Shown: in pieces, positions 1 to 9,242 of the stretch
How the letters are laid out: each line of letters starts with the position of its first letter
How positions within the stretch are numbered: the stretch's first letter is position 1
Position numbers and translations under genes: made by a program
Notes under the pieces: generated by a model
Seen by the model: the letters and a program-made list of their open reading frames with translations, nothing else
The model's database searches: none
What the model was told of the DNA's origin: nothing
NCBI RefSeq assembly: GCF_003024805.1
Contig: NZ_PUEC01000022.1
Coordinates: 1 to 62,118, forward strand
Direction: 5' to 3'
Length of the DNA: 62,118 nt
Origin: Duncaniella muris
GTDB lineage: Bacteria > Bacteroidota > Bacteroidia > Bacteroidales > Muribaculaceae

Positions 1-28
1 AGATTTGACCGGCGAACCGATCTACCAT
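1..28 (-). CDS. Possible 5' end of a minus-strand gene leaving the window
   Basis: Only nine codons (MVDRFAGQI) are visible from an ATG at 28-26 to the window edge. The reason to list it is the strong minus-strand promoter at 89-120, whose transcript would start near position 84 and run off the left edge. The start is uncertain, because the same frame stays open upstream and a TTG at about position 78 would add further residues. No family can be recognised from so few residues. Confidence 0.25.
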
Positions 29-88
29 TTCCAGCGTTATATCTTCTATCAGTCTGCCGCTGCAGGCCTTGCTTCTCAAAAGCGAGTG

Positions 89-120
89 CAAAGGTAGACA
101 TTTCCCTAATTCCCTCCAAA
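89..120 (-). promoter_or_regulatory. Divergent Bacteroidetes-type promoter (minus strand)
   Basis: On the minus strand a -33 TTTG (117-120) is separated by 20 nt from a -7 TACCTTTG (89-96), which matches the Bacteroidetes primary sigma consensus TTTG-N19-21-TAnnTTTG. It drives transcription leftward out of the window, away from glmS. Confidence 0.6.
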
Positions 121-187
121 TTTTTCACGGCATTTTAACAGAATTTTAACACTTCAGTCAATCTTACATTATATAATAATAAATCAG

Positions 188-218
188 TTGGAAAATCGGC
201 TTAAATATCCTACCTTTG
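188..218 (+). promoter_or_regulatory. glmS promoter, followed by a ~230-nt leader
   Basis: A -33 TTG (188-190) and -7 TACCTTTG (211-218) with 20 nt between them precede glmS. Transcription would start near 223, leaving a long leader to 454. The leader holds a short GCTG-N4-CAGC stem (274-285) followed by a T run (287-292), which could be a weak attenuator. I see no glmS ribozyme core in it. Nothing else in 121-454 looks like a gene. Confidence 0.55.
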
Positions 219-454
219 CAAAATATTTGAGTTAAGTTCGGGTTCAGCATCCTTAGGTATGATTTCTCGATCCGCTGGCATCAGCATTTTTTAACCGTTA
301 TGCTCCGGAATACGCTGATTTCATCCCGTTCAGACTTTGGCTTCAATATTAATCATGTTTATAATTTAATTTCTTAATCAGTCAGATTATCACTGTCTCA
401 AAAAGGGGAATTTGTGAAAGACGACACTAAAACACAACTTTTTTTATACAACTT

Positions 455-2302
455 ATGTGCGGAATTGTTGGCTATATCGGTTCAAACCGAGCTTATGACA
501 TCCTGATTCAAGGTCTCAAGCGTCTTGAGTACCGTGGTTATGACAGCGCCGGCGTGGCTCTGGTGGATTGCGACGGAAAACTGAAGATACATAAATCACA
601 GGGCAAGGTGTCAAATCTTGAGAGCATTGCTTCCGGCGCTAACGTCGAAGGCCATCTCGGCATCGCCCATACCCGCTGGGCCACACACGGCGAACCCAAT
701 GACATCAATGCTCACCCCCACATGTCGCAGAGCGGCATGATCGCACTGGTACACAACGGTACGATCGAAAACTACGCCGTGCTGAAGAAGGTGCTCATGG
801 AGCATGGCTATGAATTCAAAAGCGAAACCGACACCGAAGTGCTGGTGCAGCTTATAGAATATATCAAACTCACCTCATCATGCACTCTGCTTGAAGCTGT
901 GCGCGAAGCCCTCCTTCAGGTTGACGGCGCGTATGCGATCGCTGTAGTAGAACAGAACGAGCCCGACACCCTGATAGTGGCCCGCAAAAGTTCTCCCCTG
1001 GTAATCGGTGTGGGCGAGGATGAAACATTCATCGCATCTGACGCCACACCCATAGTGGGCTATACAGACCAGGTGATCTATCTCAAGGACAACGAAATCG
1101 GCGTGATCCGTCGCGGCGAACCCGTGCAGGTGCTCTCACTGTTCAACAACGAGCCCTCCACAATCAATATCCAGAAGTTAAAACTGTCACTTGCCCAGCT
1201 TGAAAAGGGAGGCTATGACACGTTCATGCTTAAAGAAATTTTCGAGCAGCCCTCTACACTGCGCGACTGTCTGCGCGGACGTATCGTGGACAATTGCCGC
1301 CGGGTGACCCTCTCAGGAGTCGATCTCAACCAGGAGCGCTTCAAATCAGCCGAACGCATCACTCTCGTGGCCTGCGGAACATCATGGCATGCCGCACTGA
1401 TCGGCAAGCGTCTGATCCAGGACTTCTGCAAAATGCCTGTCGAAGTGGAATATGCTTCTGAATTCCGCTACGGCAATCCGGTGCTTAACGAAAAAGACAT
1501 CGTCATCTCCATCAGCCAGTCAGGCGAAACCGCCGACACTCTGGCTGCCATCGAGCTTGCCAAAGCCAAGGGTGCGTTTGTCTATGGCATCTGCAACGTG
1601 GTCGGAGCATCCATTCCCCGCACCACCGATTCAGGAACCTACATTCACGTAGGTCCGGAGATCGGCGTCGCATCAACCAAGGCATTCACCGGTCAGGTGA
1701 CAGTGCTGACGCTGCTCGCTCTTTCCGTGGGCCATCTCCGCGGGGCCATTGATGACGCCACACTCCATGAAGTACTCTCGGCTCTCGACAAAATCCCCGA
1801 AACCATCGAGGAGGCTCTTAAGGTGGATACGGAAGTTAAGAAACTCTCACGCATCTTCTCCTATGCCCACAATTTCCTCTATCTCGGCCGCGGCTACAAC
1901 TACCCCACTGCGCTCGAAGGCGCTCTGAAACTGAAAGAGATTTCCTACATCCACGCCGAGGGCTATCCCGCAGCCGAGATGAAGCACGGCCCGATCGCAC
2001 TGATCGACCATGACATGCCGAGTGTGATCATCGCTCCGAGCGACTCGCTCTATGACAAGATCATTTCGAATGTGCAGCAGGTGAAATCACGCGGAGGTGC
2101 TGTTGTGGCCATCGTTTCGAAGGGCAACAAGGCCATGAATGATATTGCCGACTTCTGCATCGAGATACCCGAAGTTCCCGAATGTCTCACTCCGCTCGTG
2201 GCTTCGATACCCTTGCAGCTGCTCGCCTACTACATTGCCGTCAACAAGGGCAAAGATGTAGACCAGCCCCGCAACCTTGCAAAATCAGTAACCGTGGAAT
2301 AA
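455..2302 (+). CDS. glmS: Glutamine-fructose-6-phosphate aminotransferase (isomerizing)
   Basis: This cytosolic enzyme makes glucosamine-6-phosphate from fructose-6-phosphate and glutamine, the first step towards UDP-GlcNAc for peptidoglycan and lipid A. The product is 615 aa, a normal GlmS length. It starts MCGIVGYIG, so Cys2 is the N-terminal nucleophile of the glutaminase (Ntn) domain (about 1-230); HTRWATHG and the downstream NGTIEN motif are glutaminase signatures. Two SIS isomerase domains follow (about 290-430 and 460-600), with SQSGETADT and a C-terminal DQPRNLAKSVTVE tail. The gene stands alone, with its own promoter (188-218) and terminator (2330-2376). Start and function are clear. 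Confidence 0.98.
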   Translation: MCGIVGYIGSNRAYDILIQGLKRLEYRGYDSAGVALVDCDGKLKIHKSQGKVSNLESIASGANVEGHLGIAHTRWATHGEPNDINAHPHMSQSGMIALVHNGTIENYAVLKKVLMEHGYEFKSETDTEVLVQLIEYIKLTSSCTLLEAVREALLQVDGAYAIAVVEQNEPDTLIVARKSSPLVIGVGEDETFIASDATPIVGYTDQVIYLKDNEIGVIRRGEPVQVLSLFNNEPSTINIQKLKLSLAQLEKGGYDTFMLKEIFEQPSTLRDCLRGRIVDNCRRVTLSGVDLNQERFKSAERITLVACGTSWHAALIGKRLIQDFCKMPVEVEYASEFRYGNPVLNEKDIVISISQSGETADTLAAIELAKAKGAFVYGICNVVGASIPRTTDSGTYIHVGPEIGVASTKAFTGQVTVLTLLALSVGHLRGAIDDATLHEVLSALDKIPETIEEALKVDTEVKKLSRIFSYAHNFLYLGRGYNYPTALEGALKLKEISYIHAEGYPAAEMKHGPIALIDHDMPSVIIAPSDSLYDKIISNVQQVKSRGGAVVAIVSKGNKAMNDIADFCIEIPEVPECLTPLVASIPLQLLAYYIAVNKGKDVDQPRNLAKSVTVE

Positions 2303-2329
2303 ATCCGGTCTACCACCTAATTATATAAA

Positions 2330-2376
2330 GAGCAACTGCCGCCGAGCCACCGGGCCGACGGCAGCTGCTCTTTTTT
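2330..2376 (+). terminator. glmS intrinsic terminator
   Basis: A GC-rich hairpin (left arm from 2330, right arm ending at 2370, with CTGCCG pairing CGGCAG) is followed by six T residues at 2371-2376. It lies just after the glmS stop codon. Confidence 0.85.
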
Positions 2377-2477
2377 GATCTCCCGACTCAACCTTTCTGT
2401 TACCGCGGAGGTTTATATAGGACAAGGAAATTTACAAACAAAACAACACACAACACTCAAAAACATATTATAATACT

Positions 2478-3062
2478 ATGGCTAAAAAAAGTATCAAAGG
2501 CACAGAAACCGAAAAAAATCTGGTGATAGCCTATATGGCTGAATCAAGCGCTTACACCCGCTACAACTTCTACGCATCACAGGCCGACAAGGAAAACTAT
2601 TTTCCGATCGGCGAGATTTTCCGCAATACAGCCGACAATGAGATGCGCCACGGCAAAGTTTTCTTCAAATTTCTTGAGGGCGGAGTTGTCGGCGCGAATA
2701 TGGATGTGGATGCCGGTGTCATAGGAAGCACCGCTGAAAATCTGGAGATCGCCATCAAGGAAGAACAGAACGAGGGCATCAAGATGTACACCAATGCAGC
2801 CAAGGTGGCCGACAAGGAAGGATTTCCGGAAATCGCGGAACATTTCCGTGCTATCGCAGAAATCGAAACCCGCCACAAAGCCCGCTTCGAGGCCTATCTG
2901 AAACAGGTCAAGGACGGCACAGTCTGGAAACGCGACCATAAGATCAAATGGCAGTGTCTGGTCTGCGGCTATGTGTTTGAAGGCAAGGAACCGCCCAAAG
3001 TATGTCCTGCCTGCGATCATCCCTATCAGCACTACATCGCACTTGACATGGACGAACTCTAA
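2478..3062 (+). CDS. Rubrerythrin
   Basis: This is a non-haem diiron peroxidase that reduces hydrogen peroxide in the cytosol of anaerobes, using electrons from its rubredoxin domain. The product is 194 aa, the usual size. Residues about 1-140 form the ferritin-like four-helix domain with Glu and ExxH ligands (NEMRHGK, IETRHKARFEAY). Residues about 155-194 form a rubredoxin-like iron site with two CxxC pairs (CLVCGY and CPACDHPY). The gene is monocistronic, between the glmS terminator and a bidirectional hairpin at 3105-3143. No clear TAnnTTTG promoter was found in 2377-2477. Confidence 0.96.
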   Translation: MAKKSIKGTETEKNLVIAYMAESSAYTRYNFYASQADKENYFPIGEIFRNTADNEMRHGKVFFKFLEGGVVGANMDVDAGVIGSTAENLEIAIKEEQNEGIKMYTNAAKVADKEGFPEIAEHFRAIAEIETRHKARFEAYLKQVKDGTVWKRDHKIKWQCLVCGYVFEGKEPPKVCPACDHPYQHYIALDMDEL

Positions 3063-3104
3063 GACCAGAGGCTTCCGGCTATAAATATACCGGCTATAAT
3101 ATAA

Positions 3105-3143
3105 AAGTCATGGCTATGCCCTATGCGGCACGGCCATGACTTT
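3105..3143. terminator. Bidirectional terminator between rubrerythrin and the sugar island
   Basis: AAGTCATGGC pairs with GCCATGACTT around a short loop, with A residues before and T residues after. It sits between convergent genes and can serve both strands. Confidence 0.75.
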
Positions 3144-3162
3144 ATAAGATGAAATATGTCCG

Positions 3163-3975
3163 TTACATGGCAAAGGCGTTGAAGCCGCCGTCGACCACTG
3201 CTACAGTTCCAGTGACAAAACTTGCGGCGTCAGAGATGAGATACTGGATGGTTCCACACAATTCTTCCGGCTTGCCGAAGCGCTTGAAGGGAGTCTGGCG
3301 AATTACATCGGCACCTCTCTGGGTCAGAGATCCGTCAGGGTTGGTCAGAAGCGCACGGTTCTGGTTGGTGAGGAAGAAGCCGGGAGCGATAGCATTGACG
3401 CGGATCGAGGGAGTGAACTTCGTGGCTACCTCATTTGCAAGGAAAGCAGTGAAGTTAGAGATTCCGGCCTTGGCTGCGGCATAGCCGAGTACACGGGTCA
3501 TCGGGCGGAATGCCGCCATCGACGAGAAGTTGACTATAGAGCCCTTACCGGCCTCTACCATCGGGCGCAGGAAAATCTGGGTGGGAAGCACCGTGCCTGT
3601 CAAGTTGAGATTGAGCACAGTCTTGAAGGCCTCGATCTCTACATCGAAGAAATTGCCGGTCGGAGCTATAGTGGCACCCGGCATATTCCCGCCGGCAGCG
3701 TTGAGAAGAGCATCGACACGACCATATTTCGCCATGATTTCGTCGCAGTTGGCCTGCAGGACTTCAGCGTTCATGACATCTGTCACAAGAAACATGGCTT
3801 CTCCGCCTTTGGCAGCGATTTCAGCTACGATCTCATCGCCCTCTTCCTTACGGCGACCGAGAATCACGACTTTGGCTCCTTCTGTGGCAAGATATTCGGC
3901 AATGCAGCGGCCGAGCACACCGGTGCCGCCGGTGATGACCACCACCTGGTCTTTTACTGAAAACAATTCGTTCAT
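3163..3975 (-). CDS. SDR oxidoreductase, likely D-fructuronate reductase (UxuB-like)
   Basis: This is a short-chain dehydrogenase of 270 aa. It has the nucleotide-binding motif TGGTGVLG near residue 16, an NAAGG motif near 92, and the catalytic Ser...YAAAK pair around 150-170. Its position directly downstream of uxuA (22-nt gap), with KDPG aldolase further upstream, suggests that it interconverts D-fructuronate and D-mannonate using NAD(H). In Bacteroidetes this step is often done by an SDR rather than by classical UxuB. The SDR family is certain; the substrate is inferred from context. It is the last gene of the island. Confidence 0.85.
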   Translation of the reverse strand: MNELFSVKDQVVVITGGTGVLGRCIAEYLATEGAKVVILGRRKEEGDEIVAEIAAKGGEAMFLVTDVMNAEVLQANCDEIMAKYGRVDALLNAAGGNMPGATIAPTGNFFDVEIEAFKTVLNLNLTGTVLPTQIFLRPMVEAGKGSIVNFSSMAAFRPMTRVLGYAAAKAGISNFTAFLANEVATKFTPSIRVNAIAPGFFLTNQNRALLTNPDGSLTQRGADVIRQTPFKRFGKPEELCGTIQYLISDAASFVTGTVAVVDGGFNAFAM

Positions 3976-3997
3976 TATCTTTTTCTTTATTTCTATG

Positions 3998-5161
3998 TTA
4001 GGTATTCTCTGTGTGGACTGTGGCCATTATGCCTGAAACCATTCCGAGAGCGAGCATACGTCCGTGGAAAGAGTAGCCGGCATTGTAGCCCATCTTTTCA
4101 TCACCGAGCATAAGCGGAGCGTGGTCAACACGCATCGGGACACCGGGACGCTCACGCTCGAAAGTGCGCACTACGTCGATCAGGCGCTGATCGAGATGGG
4201 TCGACTCTTTGAAATCGCCGTTGGGGAGCACGTTGCAGATCCGAGCATGGACAAAATGAGTGCGGGAGGCATATTTGCGGGCCAGAGCGGGGATATCGTT
4301 GTGGACACCGGCGCTGAGCGAGCCTGCGCAGAAAGTCAGACCGTTGTGCGAATCAGGCACGGCGTCAAGAAACGCCCGGATGTCTGCATCGCAGGTTACG
4401 ATTCGCGGCAGGCCGAGAATCGGCCGTGGGGGATCATCGGGATGCACGCACATGTTTATGTCATATTCACAGCAGACCGGCATGATGGCATTCAGGAAGT
4501 AGGCCATATTCTCACGGAGTTTGCCGGCGTCGATGCCGTCATAGAGGGCAAGAAGGTCACGGAATTTTTGCACGGGATCAAGATCGTTTTCAGAAATGTT
4601 TCCGTTGACAAAGCCCTGGGTTTTGACAATGATGTTGTCAACCAGGCGCTTCTTCCCTTCCGGTGTCATGACTTTGCGGAGTTCGTCGACACGGGCAAGA
4701 GTTACTTCATCATAATCGCGGGCAGCATCTTTGCGATGCAGAATATGGATATCGAAATAAGCGAATTCGCCGAGGTTGAAATAGAGATTGGAGGTTCCGT
4801 CGGGATTCGGATATTCAAGATCTGTACGCGCCCAGTCGAGGACAGGCATAAAGTTGTAGCAGACGGTCCTGATTCCCGATTTGCCGAGATTGCGCAGCGA
4901 TTCCTTGTAGTTTTCAATCAGCTGATCGCGGTCTTCACCGCCATATTTTATCGACTCTGAAACCGGAAGACTCTCGACCACGCTCCAGCGTAGACCTGCG
5001 GCCTCGATAAAGTCTTTCATCCGATTCACTTCGTCAAGTGACCACACCTCTCCGTTGGGAATATGATGGAGAGCGGTCACGATGCCCTCTACTCCGATCT
5101 GACGGAGCATTTCAAGAGTGATCTTGTCATTAGGGCCAAACCAACGCCATGTCTTTTCCAT
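3998..5161 (-). CDS. uxuA: Mannonate dehydratase
   Basis: UxuA removes water from D-mannonate to give 2-keto-3-deoxygluconate in hexuronate catabolism. The product is 387 aa, normal for the family, and starts with MEKTWRWFGPND, typical of UxuA TIM-barrel enzymes. Metal-ligand regions are visible: CVHPDDPPRPILGLPRI in the middle, FVHARICN, and RVDHAPLM near the C terminus. It lies upstream of the SDR gene and downstream of the KDPG aldolase gene, but a perfect 13-bp hairpin with a T run (5202-5255) separates it from the latter. It may therefore be expressed by read-through or from an unrecognised promoter. Glucuronate isomerase (uxaC) and KDG kinase (kdgK) are not in the window. Confidence 0.97.
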   Translation of the reverse strand: MEKTWRWFGPNDKITLEMLRQIGVEGIVTALHHIPNGEVWSLDEVNRMKDFIEAAGLRWSVVESLPVSESIKYGGEDRDQLIENYKESLRNLGKSGIRTVCYNFMPVLDWARTDLEYPNPDGTSNLYFNLGEFAYFDIHILHRKDAARDYDEVTLARVDELRKVMTPEGKKRLVDNIIVKTQGFVNGNISENDLDPVQKFRDLLALYDGIDAGKLRENMAYFLNAIMPVCCEYDINMCVHPDDPPRPILGLPRIVTCDADIRAFLDAVPDSHNGLTFCAGSLSAGVHNDIPALARKYASRTHFVHARICNVLPNGDFKESTHLDQRLIDVVRTFERERPGVPMRVDHAPLMLGDEKMGYNAGYSFHGRMLALGMVSGIMATVHTENT

Positions 5162-5201
5162 TAAATTACTTGTAAAAATTGTATTTCTATGAAACTCTTA
5201 A

Positions 5202-5255
5202 AAAACCCTGACGGCGTGTTCCGGATCGAAAATCCAACCAGAAACACGCCGTCAG
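5202..5255 (-). terminator. Intrinsic terminator after the KDPG aldolase gene
   Basis: A perfect 13-bp stem (5208-5220 with 5243-5255) is followed on the minus strand by a T run (A run at 5201-5205 on the plus strand). It separates eda from uxuA. Confidence 0.75.
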
Positions 5256-5283
5256 CGATATTGATGTCAGGAGATCATCTGAA

Positions 5284-5952
5284 TTATTTACGGGCTTCAG
5301 CCACATAAGAGAGGGCTTCGCGACATTTTTCGGTCACATATGCCCAGTCCTGAGCGGCTACGCGATCTTTCGGGAAGAGCTTGGATCCCATTCCGACACA
5401 CCATACGCCGGCCTTGATCCAACCTTCGATATTTTCCTTGGTCGGTTCAACGCCACCGGTGACCATGAGCTTGGTCCAGGGCATCGGAGCGAGAAGACCT
5501 TTGACAAACTTGGTGCCGAGAACGTCGCCGGGGAAGCACTTGCAGAGGTCACAGCCGGTTTCCTGAGCTGCACCGACTTCACTTACTGTGCCACAGCCGG
5601 GGGTGTAGGGAACGAGACGGCGGTTGCAGACGCGCGACACTTCGGGGTTGAAGAGCGGGCCGACAATGAAGCAGGCGCCAAGCTGGATATAGAGAGCGGC
5701 AGTGGCGGGATCAACGATAGAGCCTACACCCATTGCCATGTCAGGGCATTCCTTGGCAGCGAATTTAACAACTTCTGCAAAGACCTCGTGAGCAAAGTCG
5801 CCTCGGTTAGTGAATTCGAAAGCGCGCACGCCTCCGTCATAGCAGGCTTTCACTACTTGTTTTGCCACTTCAGCATCCTTGTGATAGAACACCGGGACAA
5901 CACCGGTCTCGCCCATCTTGGCGAGAACTGCGATTTTATCAAATTTAGCCAT
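5284..5952 (-). CDS. eda: KDPG/KHG aldolase
   Basis: This aldolase cleaves 2-keto-3-deoxy-6-phosphogluconate to pyruvate and glyceraldehyde-3-phosphate, the exit step of the hexuronate route started by uxuA. The product is 222 aa, a TIM-barrel class I aldolase of usual length. The Schiff-base lysine lies in CDLCKCFPGD (family pattern KxFP), and GVGSIVDP and VTGGVEPT match the phosphate-binding loops. It lies between the GH51 gene and uxuA, with terminator-like hairpins on both sides (6010-6050 and 5202-5255), so it may be its own transcription unit. Confidence 0.95.
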   Translation of the reverse strand: MAKFDKIAVLAKMGETGVVPVFYHKDAEVAKQVVKACYDGGVRAFEFTNRGDFAHEVFAEVVKFAAKECPDMAMGVGSIVDPATAALYIQLGACFIVGPLFNPEVSRVCNRRLVPYTPGCGTVSEVGAAQETGCDLCKCFPGDVLGTKFVKGLLAPMPWTKLMVTGGVEPTKENIEGWIKAGVWCVGMGSKLFPKDRVAAQDWAYVTEKCREALSYVAEARK

Positions 5953-6009
5953 TTTTGTGATTGAAGGTAATAATTGATTGTACGATTTGGTATAAATTCT
6001 TCCAAAGAA

Positions 6010-6050
6010 TAAAACGTAGGCAGGGAGCCTCTTATTGTAGCCTCCCTGCC
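6010..6050 (-). terminator. Intrinsic terminator after the GH51 gene
   Basis: GGCAGGGAG pairs with CTCCCTGCC (about 6018-6050), followed on the minus strand by a T-rich tract (ACGTTTTATT). It closes the GH51 gene on the minus strand. Confidence 0.7.
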
Positions 6051-6060
6051 AAATGATCTG

Positions 6061-7599
6061 TCAGTTCAGACTCAGAGTGACTATCGAGTGGGCCGGCATT
6101 GTCAGAGTGACCTTGCCGTTCTTGATTTTCGCACCAGAGAAAGGCTTCAGAGCCACCTTTTCAGCCTGCCCGAAATCGTTATAGTCATGCACGTCGGCCG
6201 CTGTCAGTACTTCGCCGCTGACCTTCGAGGCCTTGATGCCACCGAGATCAATGACTACTTCCTGCGGTTTGTCAAGCAGGACATTGACAAGAGACACAGT
6301 GGTCACACCGTCTTTGACCGAAGCCGAAGCCGTCAGCACGGGCACCGTACGGCCTTTTCTTACGGTCATCAGCCCGGCGTCAGTGGTGAGCGGCACCAGA
6401 CGGGCTCCCTGATGGGCGGCATAGCTCTTGAACACATAGAATGTGGGGGTCTTTACCATGAATTCATCCTTGGTCAGGAGCATGGCCTGAAGCACGTTGG
6501 CAAACTGGGCTATGTTGGCCATGCGCACACGGTCAGCGTGAGAGTTGAAGACGTTGAGCGACAGAGCTGCCACGAGCGCGTCGCGCATGGTGTTCTGCTG
6601 ATAGAGGTGTCCGGGATTTGTTCCGGGTTCCACTTCCCACCATGTGCCCCATTCGTCAACGAGGAGGCCTACACGCTTTTCCGGATCATACTTGTCCATG
6701 ATCTGCGAGTGGGCTCTGATAAGGGTATCGATATCAAATGCTTTGCCCATGAGCCAATAGTATCCATCCTGATCAAATTCGCGTGCCGCGCCTTTATTGG
6801 ACCAGTCGTCGACACAATAGTAGTGAAGCGAGATACCGTCCATCATGCGCCCGGCATTCTTCATGCAGACATCTGTCCAGTTGTAGTTATAGGCATCCGC
6901 ACCACAGCCGATCTTATAGAGCTGGTTGCCGTTGAAATTGCGGCAGTAGGTAGCGTAACGGCGATAGATATCCGAATAATATTCGGGAGTCATGTTGCCG
7001 CCGCAGCCCCAGGTTTCGTTGCCGATACCGAGATATTTGAGTTTCCAGGGCTTTTCGCGACCGTTTTCCTTGCGAAGTTTTGCCATAGGGCCGTCATTGG
7101 CTGTCATATATTCCACCCATTTGGCAAGTTCCTCGACCGAACCGCTTCCGACATTACCGCTGATATACGGCTCCACGCCGGTGAGTTCACAGAGATCAAG
7201 GAACTCATGGGTGCCGAATGAATTGTCCTCCACGGTGCCGCCCCAGTTGGTGTTGACCATTCTCGGACGCTGCTCGCGCGGACCGATTCCGTCCATCCAG
7301 TGATATTCATCGGCGAAACATCCGCCGGGCCAGCGCATCACGGGCACCTTGAGCTCACGGATGGCTTCCAGCACATCGTTGCGATAGCCTCTGGTATTGG
7401 GAATTTCAGAATCCTCCCCTACCCATATGCCGCCATAGATGCAACGGCCGAGATGTTCGGTGAACTGACCGTAGATTTCTGGTTCGATCACAGGAGCCGA
7501 GTCTGTGGGATTCAGGCTGACATTAACTTTTCCGGCCGCAGCGGCAGTCAGCGATAATGCGGCTGTGGCAAATGCTAATGATAATGATTTAATATTCAT
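6061..7599 (-). CDS. GH51 alpha-L-arabinofuranosidase, exported
   Basis: This glycoside hydrolase removes terminal alpha-L-arabinofuranosyl groups from arabinoxylan or arabinan. The product is 512 aa. A signal peptide is visible (residues 1-21, [20 protein letters not shown]...), with no lipobox Cys, so it probably acts in the periplasm. The GH51 (beta/alpha)8 domain covers about 25-370, with acid/base Glu in GIGNETW (about residue 195) and nucleophile Glu in VDEWGTWW (about 316). A C-terminal beta-sandwich follows, ending in the typical [12 protein letters not shown]. It lies between the MFS porter and KDPG aldolase genes. No SusC/SusD pair is in the window, so polymer import must be encoded elsewhere. 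Confidence 0.95.
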   Translation of the reverse strand: MNIKSLSLAFATAALSLTAAAAGKVNVSLNPTDSAPVIEPEIYGQFTEHLGRCIYGGIWVGEDSEIPNTRGYRNDVLEAIRELKVPVMRWPGGCFADEYHWMDGIGPREQRPRMVNTNWGGTVEDNSFGTHEFLDLCELTGVEPYISGNVGSGSVEELAKWVEYMTANDGPMAKLRKENGREKPWKLKYLGIGNETWGCGGNMTPEYYSDIYRRYATYCRNFNGNQLYKIGCGADAYNYNWTDVCMKNAGRMMDGISLHYYCVDDWSNKGAAREFDQDGYYWLMGKAFDIDTLIRAHSQIMDKYDPEKRVGLLVDEWGTWWEVEPGTNPGHLYQQNTMRDALVAALSLNVFNSHADRVRMANIAQFANVLQAMLLTKDEFMVKTPTFYVFKSYAAHQGARLVPLTTDAGLMTVRKGRTVPVLTASASVKDGVTTVSLVNVLLDKPQEVVIDLGGIKASKVSGEVLTAADVHDYNDFGQAEKVALKPFSGAKIKNGKVTLTMPAHSIVTLSLN

Positions 7600-7663
7600 A
7601 ATCTTATTTAACTTTAGAAATTGTAACCCGTCAGAAAATTTAGAGGTTGTAAAAAAACTGTTC

Positions 7664-9145
7664 TTATTTGCCGTCGCGCTTGCGCCAGAGGTTTGTCATA
7701 TCCTCAAGAGTCTTGCCCTTGGTCTCAGGCACAAGAGAGGCAACAAACCATGCGGCTACGATACAGATCACACCGTAGAGCGCATAGGCGAACATATGGC
7801 CGAACTTGTCGCCCATGTCGCCGAGAGTCATGTTGTACATCGGAACGAATGTTGACGACACTATGAAGTTGAAGATCCACTGGAAGGCAACGGCGATAGC
7901 CACCGCAGCTGAGCGGATGGTGTTGGGAAAAATTTCGGCGATGAGCACCCAGCAGATCGGGCCCCATGAGAACATAAACGAAGCCGAGTAGACCATGATA
8001 GAAACCACGGGCACGAGCGGATTGACTTCCACAAGGTTGGAGGCAGCTACGCCGAACGCACCGACAGCCATGCCGATTGAGCCCCATATGAGCAGAGGCT
8101 TGCGGCCGAGTTTCTCGACGGAGAATACAGCGACAAGAGTGAAGGTGATGTTGACAATGCCCATGATGACGGTCTGAACCATCGGGTTACCCATGTTCAT
8201 CGATTCGAAAATACGCGGAGCATAGTAAAGCACAGCGTTGATACCTACGGCCTGCTGGAACACAGAAAGCATCACGCCGACAAAGATAACCATCACGCCG
8301 AAAGAGAAAAGCTTCTCGCTCTTGACCTCGACGGTCTGCTTGATCTGACTGAGAACCTCTTTGGCCTTTTCATAACCGTTGATATGCGAAAGCACCATAA
8401 GGGCCTTTTCGTCTTTGCCTACGAGCGCGAGATAGCGGGGCGACTCAGGGACCAGACACACAAGTATGGTGAAGATGCCGGCTACAAAAGCCTCGCTGCC
8501 GAACATGTAGCGCCATCCGGTCTGAATGGTCCAGAGGTCTGATTTGTCAGAAACCTGATAGATTGTCTCGCTGATTTTCTCAATGATGGGCTGAGTGTGT
8601 TCGCCGAGGATGAGGAAGTTGACAAAATATACTACAAGCTGACCGAAGATGATGGCAAACTGGTTCCACGACACGAGTGTGCCTCGGATATTCGAAGGAG
8701 CGACTTCGGCTATATACATCGGGCAGATGGCCGAGGCCAAACCCACGCCGATACCGCCGAGAATACGATAAAAATTAAAAGCGACCAGCAGACTTGCCGA
8801 AGGAACGCCATGATCAAAAAGCATGAATTCCGGGTAATAGCTGCCGAGCGCCGAAAGGAAAAAGAACACTCCGGCTATTGCAAGCGAGCGCTTGCGGCCG
8901 AAATAAGATGCGAAGAAGCCGGAAATGGCACTGCCTATGATACAGCCCAACAACGCGCTTGACGAAGTGATGCCGTGAATTGTGTCTGTATAAACAAAAT
9001 CTTTTGCTCCGAGGAAAAATGCCTGAAGACCTTTTTCAGCTCCTGAAATAACGGCTGTGTCATAGCCGAAAAGCAGGCCTCCGAGCACTGCGACAAGTAC
9101 TATCGAAAAAAGATAAGTCTTGCTTCCATTCTGGGGATAATTCAT
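7664..9145 (-). CDS. Sugar:proton symporter, MFS sugar porter family (XylE-like)
   Basis: This inner-membrane protein of 493 aa has the twelve-helix MFS sugar-porter pattern. Signatures include [14 protein letters not shown] in helix 1, [10 protein letters not shown] after helix 2, PESPRYL in the central loop, [14 protein letters not shown] in helix 7, and [11 protein letters not shown] after helix 12. It is 97 nt downstream of xylA, with a terminator-like hairpin between them (9173-9223), and 64 nt upstream of the GH51 gene. Context suggests uptake of xylose and perhaps arabinose. The family is certain; the exact sugar is inferred. Confidence 0.94.
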   Translation of the reverse strand: MNYPQNGSKTYLFSIVLVAVLGGLLFGYDTAVISGAEKGLQAFFLGAKDFVYTDTIHGITSSSALLGCIIGSAISGFFASYFGRKRSLAIAGVFFFLSALGSYYPEFMLFDHGVPSASLLVAFNFYRILGGIGVGLASAICPMYIAEVAPSNIRGTLVSWNQFAIIFGQLVVYFVNFLILGEHTQPIIEKISETIYQVSDKSDLWTIQTGWRYMFGSEAFVAGIFTILVCLVPESPRYLALVGKDEKALMVLSHINGYEKAKEVLSQIKQTVEVKSEKLFSFGVMVIFVGVMLSVFQQAVGINAVLYYAPRIFESMNMGNPMVQTVIMGIVNITFTLVAVFSVEKLGRKPLLIWGSIGMAVGAFGVAASNLVEVNPLVPVVSIMVYSASFMFSWGPICWVLIAEIFPNTIRSAAVAIAVAFQWIFNFIVSSTFVPMYNMTLGDMGDKFGHMFAYALYGVICIVAAWFVASLVPETKGKTLEDMTNLWRKRDGK

Positions 9146-9172
9146 GGTGTGGTAAGAAGTTTTGGATGAAGA

Positions 9173-9223
9173 GAATAAGGGAAATGCCCGTGTGGCGTCC
9201 TAAAAGCCACACGAACATTCCCT
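9173..9223 (-). terminator. Terminator or processing hairpin after xylA
   Basis: On the minus strand GGGAATG..CGTGTGGC pairs with GCCACACG..CATTTCCC (about 9179-9223), followed by a short T-rich stretch. It lies between xylA and the porter gene and may lower porter expression relative to xylA. Confidence 0.6.
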
Positions 9224-9242
9224 GAAAATCTGGTCGGGCCTA

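Noticed and set aside
218-454. glmS ribozyme in the glmS leader
   Set aside because: The conserved ribozyme core and pseudoknot pattern are not visible, and this ribozyme is typical of Firmicutes, not Bacteroidetes.
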